Position numbers and translations under genes: made by a program. A DNA stretch of 64,000 nucleotides from NCBI GenBank assembly GCA_016218725.1, contig JACRDB010000045.1, positions 1 to 64,000 on the forward strand, read 5' to 3'. Positions within the stretch are counted from its first letter, which is position 1, and each line of letters starts with the position of its first letter. This DNA is from Deltaproteobacteria bacterium. GTDB taxonomy: Bacteria > Myxococcota_A > Polyangia > Polyangiales > Ga0077539. Positions 15,777 through 23,400 of the stretch are shown piece after piece. Below the pieces are notes generated by a model. That model did no database searches and was not told the origin of the DNA. It worked only from the letters and a program-made list of their open reading frames with translations.

Positions 15777-17999
15777 ATGCACCCCTCCTGGTGGATCCTG
15801 CACCCTGCCGCGCCGTGGCTCCTGGCCGGGCTCCTGGGCATGGCCGCCGGGTGCGTGGCGGCGCTTGTGCGACTGCGCGCCGTGGCCGCCAGACGCGCGG
15901 AGGAGGCGCTGCGGGCGCTCGGCCCCGTCGCCGGGGGCCTGTCTGACGGCGCCACGGTCACGCTGGAGGGCACCCTGGACGTCGCCGGGTGGCTCCAACA
16001 GGAGCCCGGCGAGACCCACGCCCGCTTGACCGGAGAGCCCAGGACGCGCGTCGAGCGCCAGGACCCATGGCTCTGGCTGGACCAGGACTGCGTCACCCTG
16101 GCGGGGCCCTTAGACCTGCGCACGGGCTCGCAGGAGTCCTGGGGCGACCAAGGCCCCGGCGCCGGAAGCGGCACCCCGCGCCGCGCGCTCCTGGGTGGGC
16201 GCCGCGTCCGCGCGCGAGGAACGCTTCGCCTCCGCCCCGCCGAGGGCGTCGGCCACGCCTACCGCGAGGCGCCCTCCCGCTGGACGCTCGTGCCCCCGCC
16301 GGACTCCGACGCCATCGCGCTCTGCGCCGTCTCAAGGCCGCGCTCCGATGACCAGGGCGTCGTCCTGGTCGGGCTCGCGGGCGCCGTGGCGAGCCTCCTG
16401 GTCGCGGCCGTCGCGCTCGAAGGGGCCTGGCTCGCCCTGGGCGTCGGGATGCCGAGGGACCCCTCGGAGGTCACCTCCGAGCGCCATGAGCGCGCGCTCA
16501 AGGTCGCTTCGGTGCTCCCCTGGCGCCGCCCGGAGGCACTCCGCGCCCTGGAGCAGCGCGCCCGCCGCAGGTCCTCCGACGAGCCCTCGGCCGCCGCGAT
16601 GGAGGCCCGCCTCGCGTACACCGCGCTGCGGAGCGACTGCGCCCACACCGTGGACGCCCTCCTGGAGCATGGCCAGCTCGACCGCGCCGCGTACCACGCC
16701 AGGCGGTGCCGACTCCACCACCGCGAGGCTGTCACACAGTATGCGCAAGGGGCCTACACCCATGCCAGCCTGGCGTTGCTCCGCGCGCGAGACCAGCGTC
16801 CACCGCCGGACCTGCACTTCTCGTTGCAGGTGCACCTCCTGGCGCGCCACTGGGAGGACGCCGCGAGGACCGTGGAGGCCCTCCAGGACGCGTCGTCCAG
16901 GCTGCTCCTGGCGGAGCCCGAGGGCCTCCGGGTGGCGCGGCGCAGGCAGCGCGCGTGCCTCGCGGCGGCGTTGAGGGTGCGCGCAGGGGGGCCCGTAAAC
17001 GCTTATGGGGGCGTCGCCTGGGAGCTCCTGAGGTCCGGCGCGTGGACCGGCGATGGGGCCTGCTCGGCGCTGCTGGCGGACCTCTACGCGCCTGGGAGCG
17101 CCGAGCGCGCCGAGGCCCTGGCGTGCTGGCGCCCGGAGGGGCTGCGCGAGACGGCCCTGAGGAGGCTCCTGCTCGCGGAGGGCAGGGCCGAGGGCGAGGC
17201 GATCACGGACCTCTCGCAGGATTTCGCCGTGCTCCAGCGGCCCTCGTTGCTCATCCAGGCGCCCGAGAGGGCCCTGGAGGGAATGCTCCCGGGGCTCGAA
17301 GACTCGGTCCTGCGCGGGATCCTCGGGCTCCAGGGCGACGGGGCAGCCATCCCGGAGGAGCGCTGGGCGCTCACCGGTCACGACGCCACGGCGGTCCTTC
17401 GGTGCCGCCTGGGTCTGCGCAGGGCGGTGTTCCTGTCGGTGGCCTCGGAGCACCGCGAGGCGCTGGCCACGGCCCGCGGCGCGCTGTCGTGCTGCGCGGC
17501 GCTCGCCGAGGATGAGAGCGCCCGCGCGCTGGACCTGGCGGCGCTGGTGGGTGTCCGGGCGCGCTCCCCGGCGTTCCAACCGTCCGCAGCAGTGGGCGGC
17601 GACCACGAGGCCGTGCGGCGCGTCTGGGGTTGGGCCTGGAACAACGATGACGCCTTCGAGTTCCGGGCCACGGTCCGGCGCCTTGGGCGCTCGGGGCTCT
17701 CCGACGAGACCCTCCCGGATTCATGGCATGCGGCGCGGAGCACTGCCCTGGTGGTGTCCCTGGGCCTGGGCCTGGACGCGCAGGAGCTCGGTCGATGGTC
17801 CCAGTACGCGCCCATCGAGCGCGCGCTGGACCGAGGGCCTCTCACCCGCCTCGCGGCGGTGTCCAACCGGCTGCTCCTGGCCGGACCTGCCGGGAACCAC
17901 GCCCTGGTCGCGAGCCTCCGGGCCACGCAGCTACGGCAAGCCGAGGCCCTGAGCGCGCGCGAAGTGATGGTGCCCCTGTGGCTCGCGGGAGGGTTCTGA
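15777..17999 (+). CDS. Membrane protein with GIDE-like domain and helical repeat region
   Basis: Starting at ATG 15777, the 740-residue protein has one helix at 10-33, a beta-rich domain of about 160 residues, and a second helix around 197-222. The helix-domain-helix layout, with an LEGTLDVAGWL start, resembles the 'beside a membrane' domain of GIDE/MULAN-type proteins, which also occur in bacteria without the RING finger. The C-terminal 500 residues are alpha-helical with Ala/Leu/Arg repeats that look like degenerate TPR-type helices, but no consensus was found. It is followed by an unrecognised gene 54 bases downstream, probably in the same transcript. The GIDE assignment is tentative. Confidence 0.55.
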   Translation: MHPSWWILHPAAPWLLAGLLGMAAGCVAALVRLRAVAARRAEEALRALGPVAGGLSDGATVTLEGTLDVAGWLQQEPGETHARLTGEPRTRVERQDPWLWLDQDCVTLAGPLDLRTGSQESWGDQGPGAGSGTPRRALLGGRRVRARGTLRLRPAEGVGHAYREAPSRWTLVPPPDSDAIALCAVSRPRSDDQGVVLVGLAGAVASLLVAAVALEGAWLALGVGMPRDPSEVTSERHERALKVASVLPWRRPEALRALEQRARRRSSDEPSAAAMEARLAYTALRSDCAHTVDALLEHGQLDRAAYHARRCRLHHREAVTQYAQGAYTHASLALLRARDQRPPPDLHFSLQVHLLARHWEDAARTVEALQDASSRLLLAEPEGLRVARRRQRACLAAALRVRAGGPVNAYGGVAWELLRSGAWTGDGACSALLADLYAPGSAERAEALACWRPEGLRETALRRLLLAEGRAEGEAITDLSQDFAVLQRPSLLIQAPERALEGMLPGLEDSVLRGILGLQGDGAAIPEERWALTGHDATAVLRCRLGLRRAVFLSVASEHREALATARGALSCCAALAEDESARALDLAALVGVRARSPAFQPSAAVGGDHEAVRRVWGWAWNNDDAFEFRATVRRLGRSGLSDETLPDSWHAARSTALVVSLGLGLDAQELGRWSQYAPIERALDRGPLTRLAAVSNRLLLAGPAGNHALVASLRATQLRQAEALSAREVMVPLWLAGGF

Positions 18000-18053
18000 G
18001 CGCCATTGACGGCGCGGGCGCGATCCGTGAGGCTCCCGCCTCGCGAGAACGCC

Positions 18054-19229
18054 ATGAGCACACCCCGAGGCAGGATCCTTGACTCCTCCGTCGACGCCGC
18101 CGAGGCGCACCCCTTCCTCCATGCCTGGGACCTGAAGCGCGTACAGGAGGACCGCGAGGACGCCCGCCTGCGCGGGCTCCACCGGCACACATACCGCTCC
18201 TCCAAGCTCCCGGAGCTGGAGTTCGAGCTCCTCACCAGCAAAGGCACCATCGAGGTGGCCGCCTGCTGGGTGGACCGCAGGCTCCTCCAGGCCCAGGCCC
18301 GCGCCCCCCTCGGGATACGGCTCTATGTGTCCTTCCTGGTGGAGGCCCTCGGGGAGCTCTCCGCGCGGGACCAGGGGCCCGTCGGGAACCTCCTGGCCGT
18401 GTCCTATGAGCACTTCCAGGCCTTCGACGCGCTCATGAAGGCCTTTCCCTTTGTACCTCGGGACGGCGTCGGGGCCGCCAACGAGGTGCTCCTCGGGCGC
18501 CGCGTCGAGGCCTCCGCCAGCTTCGCCCTGAACACCGCCACGCTGGTCGTGCGCAACGACCCGTCCGGGCGGCTCTACCTCGGCGTGGCCACGCACAACG
18601 CCGCGTTTGACCTCGGGTCCATCTTGTTCTCCCCGCCCGTGCGCTACAAGGGCGACCGCTCCGGCGTCGCCGGGTGGAAGACCCCGGACCTGGAGGAGAC
18701 CTCCTTCGGCCAGCGCTTCGGCGCCGAGCTCGACCGCGCCGCGGCCCCCGAGGGGCGCATCGCGCGGCGGTACTACTCCCTCGCCCGCATCCCGTCGACG
18801 GTCAAGGTCCAGGTGCTCACGGAGCCCACCCGGGGCCTCGCGGGCGTGCTCCTGCGCGTGGAAATGGCCTGGCTCGAAGCGGGCGACGCGAGCTACTTCA
18901 AGGGCCTGGACCTCCTGGCGGCCTTCATCGCCGAGGGCGTGGGCCCGAAGCCCGACATCGAGCTGCGTAACGCCGTCGGGGGCTTCCTCGGCGTCTCAAA
19001 GGACGACGAGGACCTGTTGGAGGTCCTGCGCAGGTCCCTCCCCTTCGTGCGCGTGGGCCAGACCGGCGACGCCATCGCCGTGTTCCTTGGCGAGAGCCCC
19101 AGGGCCGAGCTGGTCTTCGACGGCCACCGCGTGGGCCTGGTCGTGGCCGAGGCCGACGACGAGTGGCTGGAGTGCCTCTTCTTCCACAAGGACATGGCCG
19201 GGCTCATCGGCCCGCCCGCCACCGCGTGA
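18054..19229 (+). CDS. Unknown 391-residue soluble protein
   Basis: I do not recognise this protein. From ATG 18054 it has no signal peptide and no membrane helix. It contains mixed alpha/beta sequence with two segments that resemble each other in composition (LLVEVxxxWLE-type strands), a GWKTPDLEETSFGQ motif near residues 206-219 and an acidic C-terminal third with a conserved-looking DDEDLLEVLRR helix. The stop codon TGA overlaps the ATG of the following secreted hydrolase (TGATG), and the gene upstream ends 54 bases before, so it is in the middle of a three-gene transcript with the GIDE-like and GH15-like genes. Confidence 0.55.
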   Translation: MSTPRGRILDSSVDAAEAHPFLHAWDLKRVQEDREDARLRGLHRHTYRSSKLPELEFELLTSKGTIEVAACWVDRRLLQAQARAPLGIRLYVSFLVEALGELSARDQGPVGNLLAVSYEHFQAFDALMKAFPFVPRDGVGAANEVLLGRRVEASASFALNTATLVVRNDPSGRLYLGVATHNAAFDLGSILFSPPVRYKGDRSGVAGWKTPDLEETSFGQRFGAELDRAAAPEGRIARRYYSLARIPSTVKVQVLTEPTRGLAGVLLRVEMAWLEAGDASYFKGLDLLAAFIAEGVGPKPDIELRNAVGGFLGVSKDDEDLLEVLRRSLPFVRVGQTGDAIAVFLGESPRAELVFDGHRVGLVVAEADDEWLECLFFHKDMAGLIGPPATA

Positions 19230-22021
19230 TGGTACGTACTCGAACGATCTTTCCACTGGCCGCGCTGGCGCTCGCCCAGGGTGCCCTCGCGCAGCCGAGG
19301 CCCGTGGCCACCAGCGCCATCGAGCACGCCCTGGGCGCGTCTCCCATCGCCATGGTGGCCGGCCACGGTGGGCTCACCGCGGGCGTCGCGCGGGACTCGG
19401 ACCTCGCGGTGCTCGCCTGGCCAGGGCCCTCGTGCTGCGACCAGCTCACGCACCTGTCGTCCAACGCCGTGGACGCGCGCTCGCAGCCCAGGGTCGGCGT
19501 GCGCGAGGGCTTCGGCGTCGCCCTCGGGCTCCGGGTGCGCACGGCCACCACGTCCCGCGTGGAGTGGTTCCACGACCCGTCCCGCTGGAGGGCCCAGCCA
19601 GGGTACCTGGACGACCGCTCGCTCCTGCCCAGGGTGCGCCTGGAGCACACTTCCCTCGGGCTCACGGTCACCGTCACCGACGCCGTGCTCCCCACCCAGG
19701 ACGTGCTCCAGCGCCGGGTGGAGGTGCGACGGGACCCGACAAGTACGGTGGTGGAGGTGTCCCTGGTCTCCCACGTGAACCTGGGACTTACCCTGAACCG
19801 CGTACCCAGGCTGCCCCTCGGGGACGTCTTGGCCGACGGCCGCAATGACTTCGGTGTCTTGTGGGACGCGCGCGAGGAGGTGTTTGTTCACTTCCGCCCC
19901 GCGGACCGGGCGCCCATCCGGGACCTCCCCACGCTCCTGAGGCCCGCGCCCATGGCGCCGGACTTCTTCGGCCCGCTGGACGCCATGATGCGCATGGAGG
20001 GAGACCTCTCGCGGCCCGCGGCGGAGGCCCTGGAGGGCCTGGAGCGCGCCTTTGGCGAGGGCGTGTACGCCGTCACGGGCACCGAGCCCCCGCCCCAGGA
20101 GCACGCCGCCGGGCGCGAGGGGAGCGCCGTGTGCGACGAGCTGGGTCGCCTGGTGGACAACGTCCTGGCGCTGCGCGAAGCGGGCGTTCCCCTGGCGCTG
20201 GACCCGACGGTGGCGCAGAACTTCCGGTGCCCGCCGGAGAGCCTGCCCGCGGCGGTGGCCACGGCCCGAGGCTGGACCCGTGTGGTGCCCTCGGCCTGGG
20301 AGGACGCCCAGGACGGCGCGCTCAACGGCAACCCCGCGGCGGCGTACCTGAACGACGTGGCGCTGCGCACGCCCGTGCCGTTTGACGTCGGAGGCCACGG
20401 CGAGGCGCGGCTGCTGGTGGCCTTCGGGCGCAGCGCCTCCGCGGCGCGAAGGGCGTACGCCTCGGCGCGGACGCTCTCGGCGAGCGCGGTGGTCTCCGAG
20501 GACCAGGCCCGCTGGAGGCAGAGGGCCGAGGCGCTCTCCGTCCCGGACTCGCTCCCGGCGAGCATCTCCGTGGAGGACCGCGCCAGGATCCTGCGCGCCT
20601 CCCGGCGGGCGATGCTGCATGTGTACAACGGCACGGACCGCGCGACGGGGGCCATCGTCGCCTCCATCGCGAGGCAGGCGCCCTACGGGCTCGACTGGCC
20701 GAGGGACGGGGCCTTCTTCGACCTCGCCCTGGACGTCGCCGGGGACTGGCAGGCGACCAGCCGTCGCCTCGCCTGGGCGCTGCCGCTGGCGAGGCTCGAA
20801 GCCCTGGGCCGCGGAGACATCGACCTGGTGCTGGACCCCGCGCCGCCGGTGGACCCTCGGAGCGGGCTCCGGGCCTACCCCGAGGCCGCCTGGGAGATGA
20901 ACTACTACTCCGACGGGACCCTCGGGGGCTTCTTCCGCTTCGAGATCGACAACACCGCGTGGATGGTCTGGAGCGCCGCGGTGCATGCCGCCTGGGCCCC
21001 GGAGGACGTGAGGGACGACCTGGCCCGCGCGTACTGGGAGCCCGTGCGCCGCTCCACGGAGATGCTCGCGGCCTGGAGGGACCCCACGACGGGCCTGCCG
21101 GCGCCCGCCCAGGAGGACGACAACGCCGCGTTCACGCAGACGCTCCACGGGGGCACGGCGGTCTTCGCCGCGCTGGAGGCCGCCGCGAGGCTCGCGCGGC
21201 ACACGGGCCACCCGGACGAGGCCGGGCGCTGGGAGCGCCGCGCGGGCGAGCTTCGGGACGTGCTGGTGTCGCGCTTCTACGACAGCTCGCGCATGCGCTT
21301 CGTGAACGATGTGACGGGTGCGGCCACCACGAACCCGGGCTCGTCCTCCCTGGGCGCCACGGCGTGGCTGGTGCACCCCGCGAGGCTCCTGCCCTACGAA
21401 GACCCGAGGATGGGGCCACAGGTGCGTCGGGACCTGGAGCAGGTGCTGGCCCAGCTCCGGGGTGACCCTGGCACCGAGGGCGGGGCGTACCTCACCAAGA
21501 CCACACTGGCCGCGGCGGTGTACCTCGCCCGCAGCGGGGACACCTCCGTGAGGCCGCTGCTGGAGGAGGCCCTGACGCGCCTCGCGCGGGACGTCATCGA
21601 CCCGGACACGCAGACCATGGGTGAGGTCTTCGTGACCATCCGTGATCCGTCGGGGGCCGTGGTCCGTCGGGAGAACCGGGTGAGCGTGCCGCACCTGTGG
21701 GAAGGCGCGCTCTTCTACCTCTCGGCGATGGCGCTGGCGAGGCCCGACCGCTTCGCCCCGGAGCTGTCGGTGTTCCCCGCCAACGAGACACCCGCACCGG
21801 GCACCGTGGGCTTCCGCCCTCCCCCGGACGCGGGGCCACCGGACGGCGGTCGCGTCGACGGCGGCATGGACGCGGGCCCCGGGACCCCACCGAGGGCGCG
21901 GGGCTGCGGCTGCCGAGCGCCCGGGGGGGTCGGCTCTGCAAGCGCGTTCTTCGTGGTCGCGGCGCTGGCTACAGGTACTTCTCGCAGGCGCCGAAGAGCT
22001 GGCACAGCGCCTCGGTGCTGA
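19229..22021 (+). CDS. GH15-like secreted glycoside hydrolase with MYXO-CTERM anchor
   Basis: The 930-residue protein starts with a signal peptide (1-22, ALAQ cleavage region). Its C-terminal half looks like a six-hairpin (alpha/alpha) glucoamylase-type domain: GLDWPRDGAFFDLAL near 487, WEMNYYSDGTLGGF, and a late VPHLWEGALFYLSAM where the catalytic base of GH15 enzymes lies. The very end is Asp/Gly-rich, then RGCGCR, a hydrophobic helix and five Arg, which is a MYXO-CTERM sorting signal; such proteins are thought to be cleaved at the GC motif and exposed at the surface. It likely hydrolyses an alpha-glycoside or a related polymer. The start ATG overlaps the stop of the previous gene. Its last 53 bases overlap the convergent gene. 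Confidence 0.72.
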   Translation: MVRTRTIFPLAALALAQGALAQPRPVATSAIEHALGASPIAMVAGHGGLTAGVARDSDLAVLAWPGPSCCDQLTHLSSNAVDARSQPRVGVREGFGVALGLRVRTATTSRVEWFHDPSRWRAQPGYLDDRSLLPRVRLEHTSLGLTVTVTDAVLPTQDVLQRRVEVRRDPTSTVVEVSLVSHVNLGLTLNRVPRLPLGDVLADGRNDFGVLWDAREEVFVHFRPADRAPIRDLPTLLRPAPMAPDFFGPLDAMMRMEGDLSRPAAEALEGLERAFGEGVYAVTGTEPPPQEHAAGREGSAVCDELGRLVDNVLALREAGVPLALDPTVAQNFRCPPESLPAAVATARGWTRVVPSAWEDAQDGALNGNPAAAYLNDVALRTPVPFDVGGHGEARLLVAFGRSASAARRAYASARTLSASAVVSEDQARWRQRAEALSVPDSLPASISVEDRARILRASRRAMLHVYNGTDRATGAIVASIARQAPYGLDWPRDGAFFDLALDVAGDWQATSRRLAWALPLARLEALGRGDIDLVLDPAPPVDPRSGLRAYPEAAWEMNYYSDGTLGGFFRFEIDNTAWMVWSAAVHAAWAPEDVRDDLARAYWEPVRRSTEMLAAWRDPTTGLPAPAQEDDNAAFTQTLHGGTAVFAALEAAARLARHTGHPDEAGRWERRAGELRDVLVSRFYDSSRMRFVNDVTGAATTNPGSSSLGATAWLVHPARLLPYEDPRMGPQVRRDLEQVLAQLRGDPGTEGGAYLTKTTLAAAVYLARSGDTSVRPLLEEALTRLARDVIDPDTQTMGEVFVTIRDPSGAVVRRENRVSVPHLWEGALFYLSAMALARPDRFAPELSVFPANETPAPGTVGFRPPPDAGPPDGGRVDGGMDAGPGTPPRARGCGCRAPGGVGSASAFFVVAALATGTSRRRRRAGTAPRC

Positions 22022-22835
22022 GCTCGCTCCGGAAGGCCTTCGGGTCCAGGCCCTTGCCCGCCTCGTACCAGGTCGTATAGCGCGCAACCTGCGACGCCGC
22101 GGAGCCCGTGACCCTCGCGATCTCCGCGTCGCTCAGGCCCTCGCGGTGGAGCCCGACGACCAGGTTCACGCGACCCTTCTTGATCCGCGACGGCTCGGAG
22201 AGGAACCGGTAGGGCTGCGCGAGGAAGTGCACCCGGGCGGACGTGGCGCCCTTCTTGAGGGTGAGCCCGACCCTCGGGGACGCGTACACCGTACAGGCCC
22301 GAGGGGTCTCTCCCACCGTGAGGTACGACGGGCTCGCGCCGGTCGGGGGCGGGTCCACGCTGCGGTCGAAGCTCTCGGCGAAGGCCTGCACCGTGGGGCC
22401 TCCGTGCAGGGCCAGGAGGTGGTCCACGCACATGCACGGCCCGTCAATCAGCGCGGGGGTGGCGTCCACGCGCTCGACGCCCCGGACGAGGATCCCCGCG
22501 GGGGCGTCCGAGGCGCCGAAGGCGATGTCGAGGCCCTTGTAGGTGCCCCCTCGGTACTCGCCCGCCGTGCGGTGGTGGTACCACCGGCCGAAGTCCCGCT
22601 GCATGGCGTCACCGTGGGTGAAGATGTCTCCGTGCTTCCTGCCGTTGAAATAGAACTCGACCTCCGTGAACCGGTGGGGCACCCCGGCGATGTGCCAGGT
22701 GGTGCGCTGAAGCAGCAGCTCGGCCGCGCAACCAAAGGCGGACCGGTACGCCGGTCCGTCGGCATCGGGCGGCGGGAGGAGCGCGCGGAGCGTGTCGGTG
22801 AAGGAACCCGAAGGGGCGGTGGGCACGGCGGCCAT
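21969..22835 (-). CDS. Putative alkyladenine-glycosylase-fold protein with C-terminal helix-turn-helix
   Basis: Translated from ATG 22835 this has 288 residues. The region 38-145 recalls the alkyladenine (3-methyladenine) DNA glycosylase family: an AELLLQ helix, FTEVEFYF where the catalytic Glu of EAY would be Glu60, GRWYHHR at 83-89, YKGLDIAFG at 99-107, GILVRGVE at 114-121 and IDGPCMCVDHL at 130-140. Residues about 228-252 (LHREGLSDAEIARVTGS) are a recombinase-like helix-turn-helix. If right, it excises or reads alkylated bases, with an extra DNA-binding module. The glycosylase call is from motif order only and is tentative; no signal peptide is present. The 3' end overlaps the GH15-like gene by 53 bases. 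Confidence 0.5.
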   Translation of the reverse strand: MAAVPTAPSGSFTDTLRALLPPPDADGPAYRSAFGCAAELLLQRTTWHIAGVPHRFTEVEFYFNGRKHGDIFTHGDAMQRDFGRWYHHRTAGEYRGGTYKGLDIAFGASDAPAGILVRGVERVDATPALIDGPCMCVDHLLALHGGPTVQAFAESFDRSVDPPPTGASPSYLTVGETPRACTVYASPRVGLTLKKGATSARVHFLAQPYRFLSEPSRIKKGRVNLVVGLHREGLSDAEIARVTGSAASQVARYTTWYEAGKGLDPKAFRSELSTEALCQLFGACEKYL

Positions 22836-22892
22836 CGTAGTGTCCCCGAGATGCGCGGTCCAGCCCGGACGTGCCAGTCGGGCGAAGGGATC

Positions 22893-22921
22893 TTGCCGCC
22901 CCCTGGATGCGGAACTATCCT
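22893..22921 (+). promoter_or_regulatory. Possible promoter of the ParD-ParE operon
   Basis: TTGCCG (22893-22898) and TATCCT (22916-22921) are separated by 17 bases, each matching four of six positions of the sigma-70 boxes. A start site about seven bases after the -10 would fall on the ATG at 22928, making the antitoxin mRNA leaderless, which agrees with the absence of a Shine-Dalgarno sequence. This is a weak call. Confidence 0.3.
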
Positions 22922-22927
22922 CGCTGG

Positions 22928-23113
22928 ATGGGCACACCCACGCCGTTTGACCCCGAAGAGCTAGCGGAGGAAGGGCTGACAGAGGCGGAGGCCGAGGGGC
23001 TCCGCCGAGCCCAGGAGGCGCTAGACCGCGGCGAGGGAGTCCCCGGGGATAAGGCCTTCGCGGAGATCCTCGCGGAGCTTCAGGCGTTGTCCAGGGTGCG
23101 GCGCGCTGGATGA
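22928..23113 (+). CDS. Antitoxin of a ParE/RelE-type pair
   Basis: The 61-residue acidic protein has the sequence type seen in antitoxins encoded before ParE toxins: a helix with EAEGLRRAQEALDRGEG, then VPGDKAFAEILAELQ. The stop overlaps the next start by four bases (ATGA), the classic order antitoxin then toxin. It should bind and neutralise the toxin and repress the shared promoter. I chose ATG 22928; a GTG at 22871 and an ATG at 22907 are alternatives that would add an N-terminal extension without antitoxin character. Confidence 0.75.
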   Translation: MGTPTPFDPEELAEEGLTEAEAEGLRRAQEALDRGEGVPGDKAFAEILAELQALSRVRRAG

Positions 23114-23400
23114 GCTTCGTCTTTTCGCTCGACGCAGAGCGCGATCTTCGGCGGTACCTGTACCACGTCTGGGCGGAAGACCCGCAGCGTTCGGTCCGCG
23201 AAGCGACGCGCCTCCAGAGCGCGCTCGAAGCGTTCTCCACGGCCCCGCTTGACGGCGTCGTCGTGGCGATCCAGGGGTTTCCCAGACCTGTGCGTCGGTG
23301 GTTCCTCAGGCCGTTTCTGGTCTATTATGAACGACGCTCCGACGGGCTCCATGTGCTTCGGCTACAGCACCACGCCCGCCGACCGATCGAGGGGGAGTGA
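23110..23400 (+). CDS. ParE/RelE superfamily toxin
   Basis: The 96-residue protein shows the ParE fold order: FSLDAERDLRRYLYHVW at the start, a central helix ATRLQSALEAFS, FPRPVRRWFLRPFLVYYER and the final DGLHVLRLQHHARRP strand ending in the usual His/Arg-Pro segment. ParE-type toxins poison DNA gyrase, while RelE relatives cut mRNA; the sequence here looks closer to ParE. It overlaps the antitoxin by four bases. The metallophosphoesterase gene begins on the last base of its stop codon, so all three may share a transcript. Confidence 0.82.
   Translation: MSFVFSLDAERDLRRYLYHVWAEDPQRSVREATRLQSALEAFSTAPLDGVVVAIQGFPRPVRRWFLRPFLVYYERRSDGLHVLRLQHHARRPIEGE

Noticed and set aside
18893..22087. 1064-residue minus-strand frame opposite the GH15-like gene
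   Set aside because: Composition is that of a GC-rich antisense frame (His/Arg/Gly/Pro) without domains, and the plus strand has a signal peptide, GH15 motifs and MYXO-CTERM tail.
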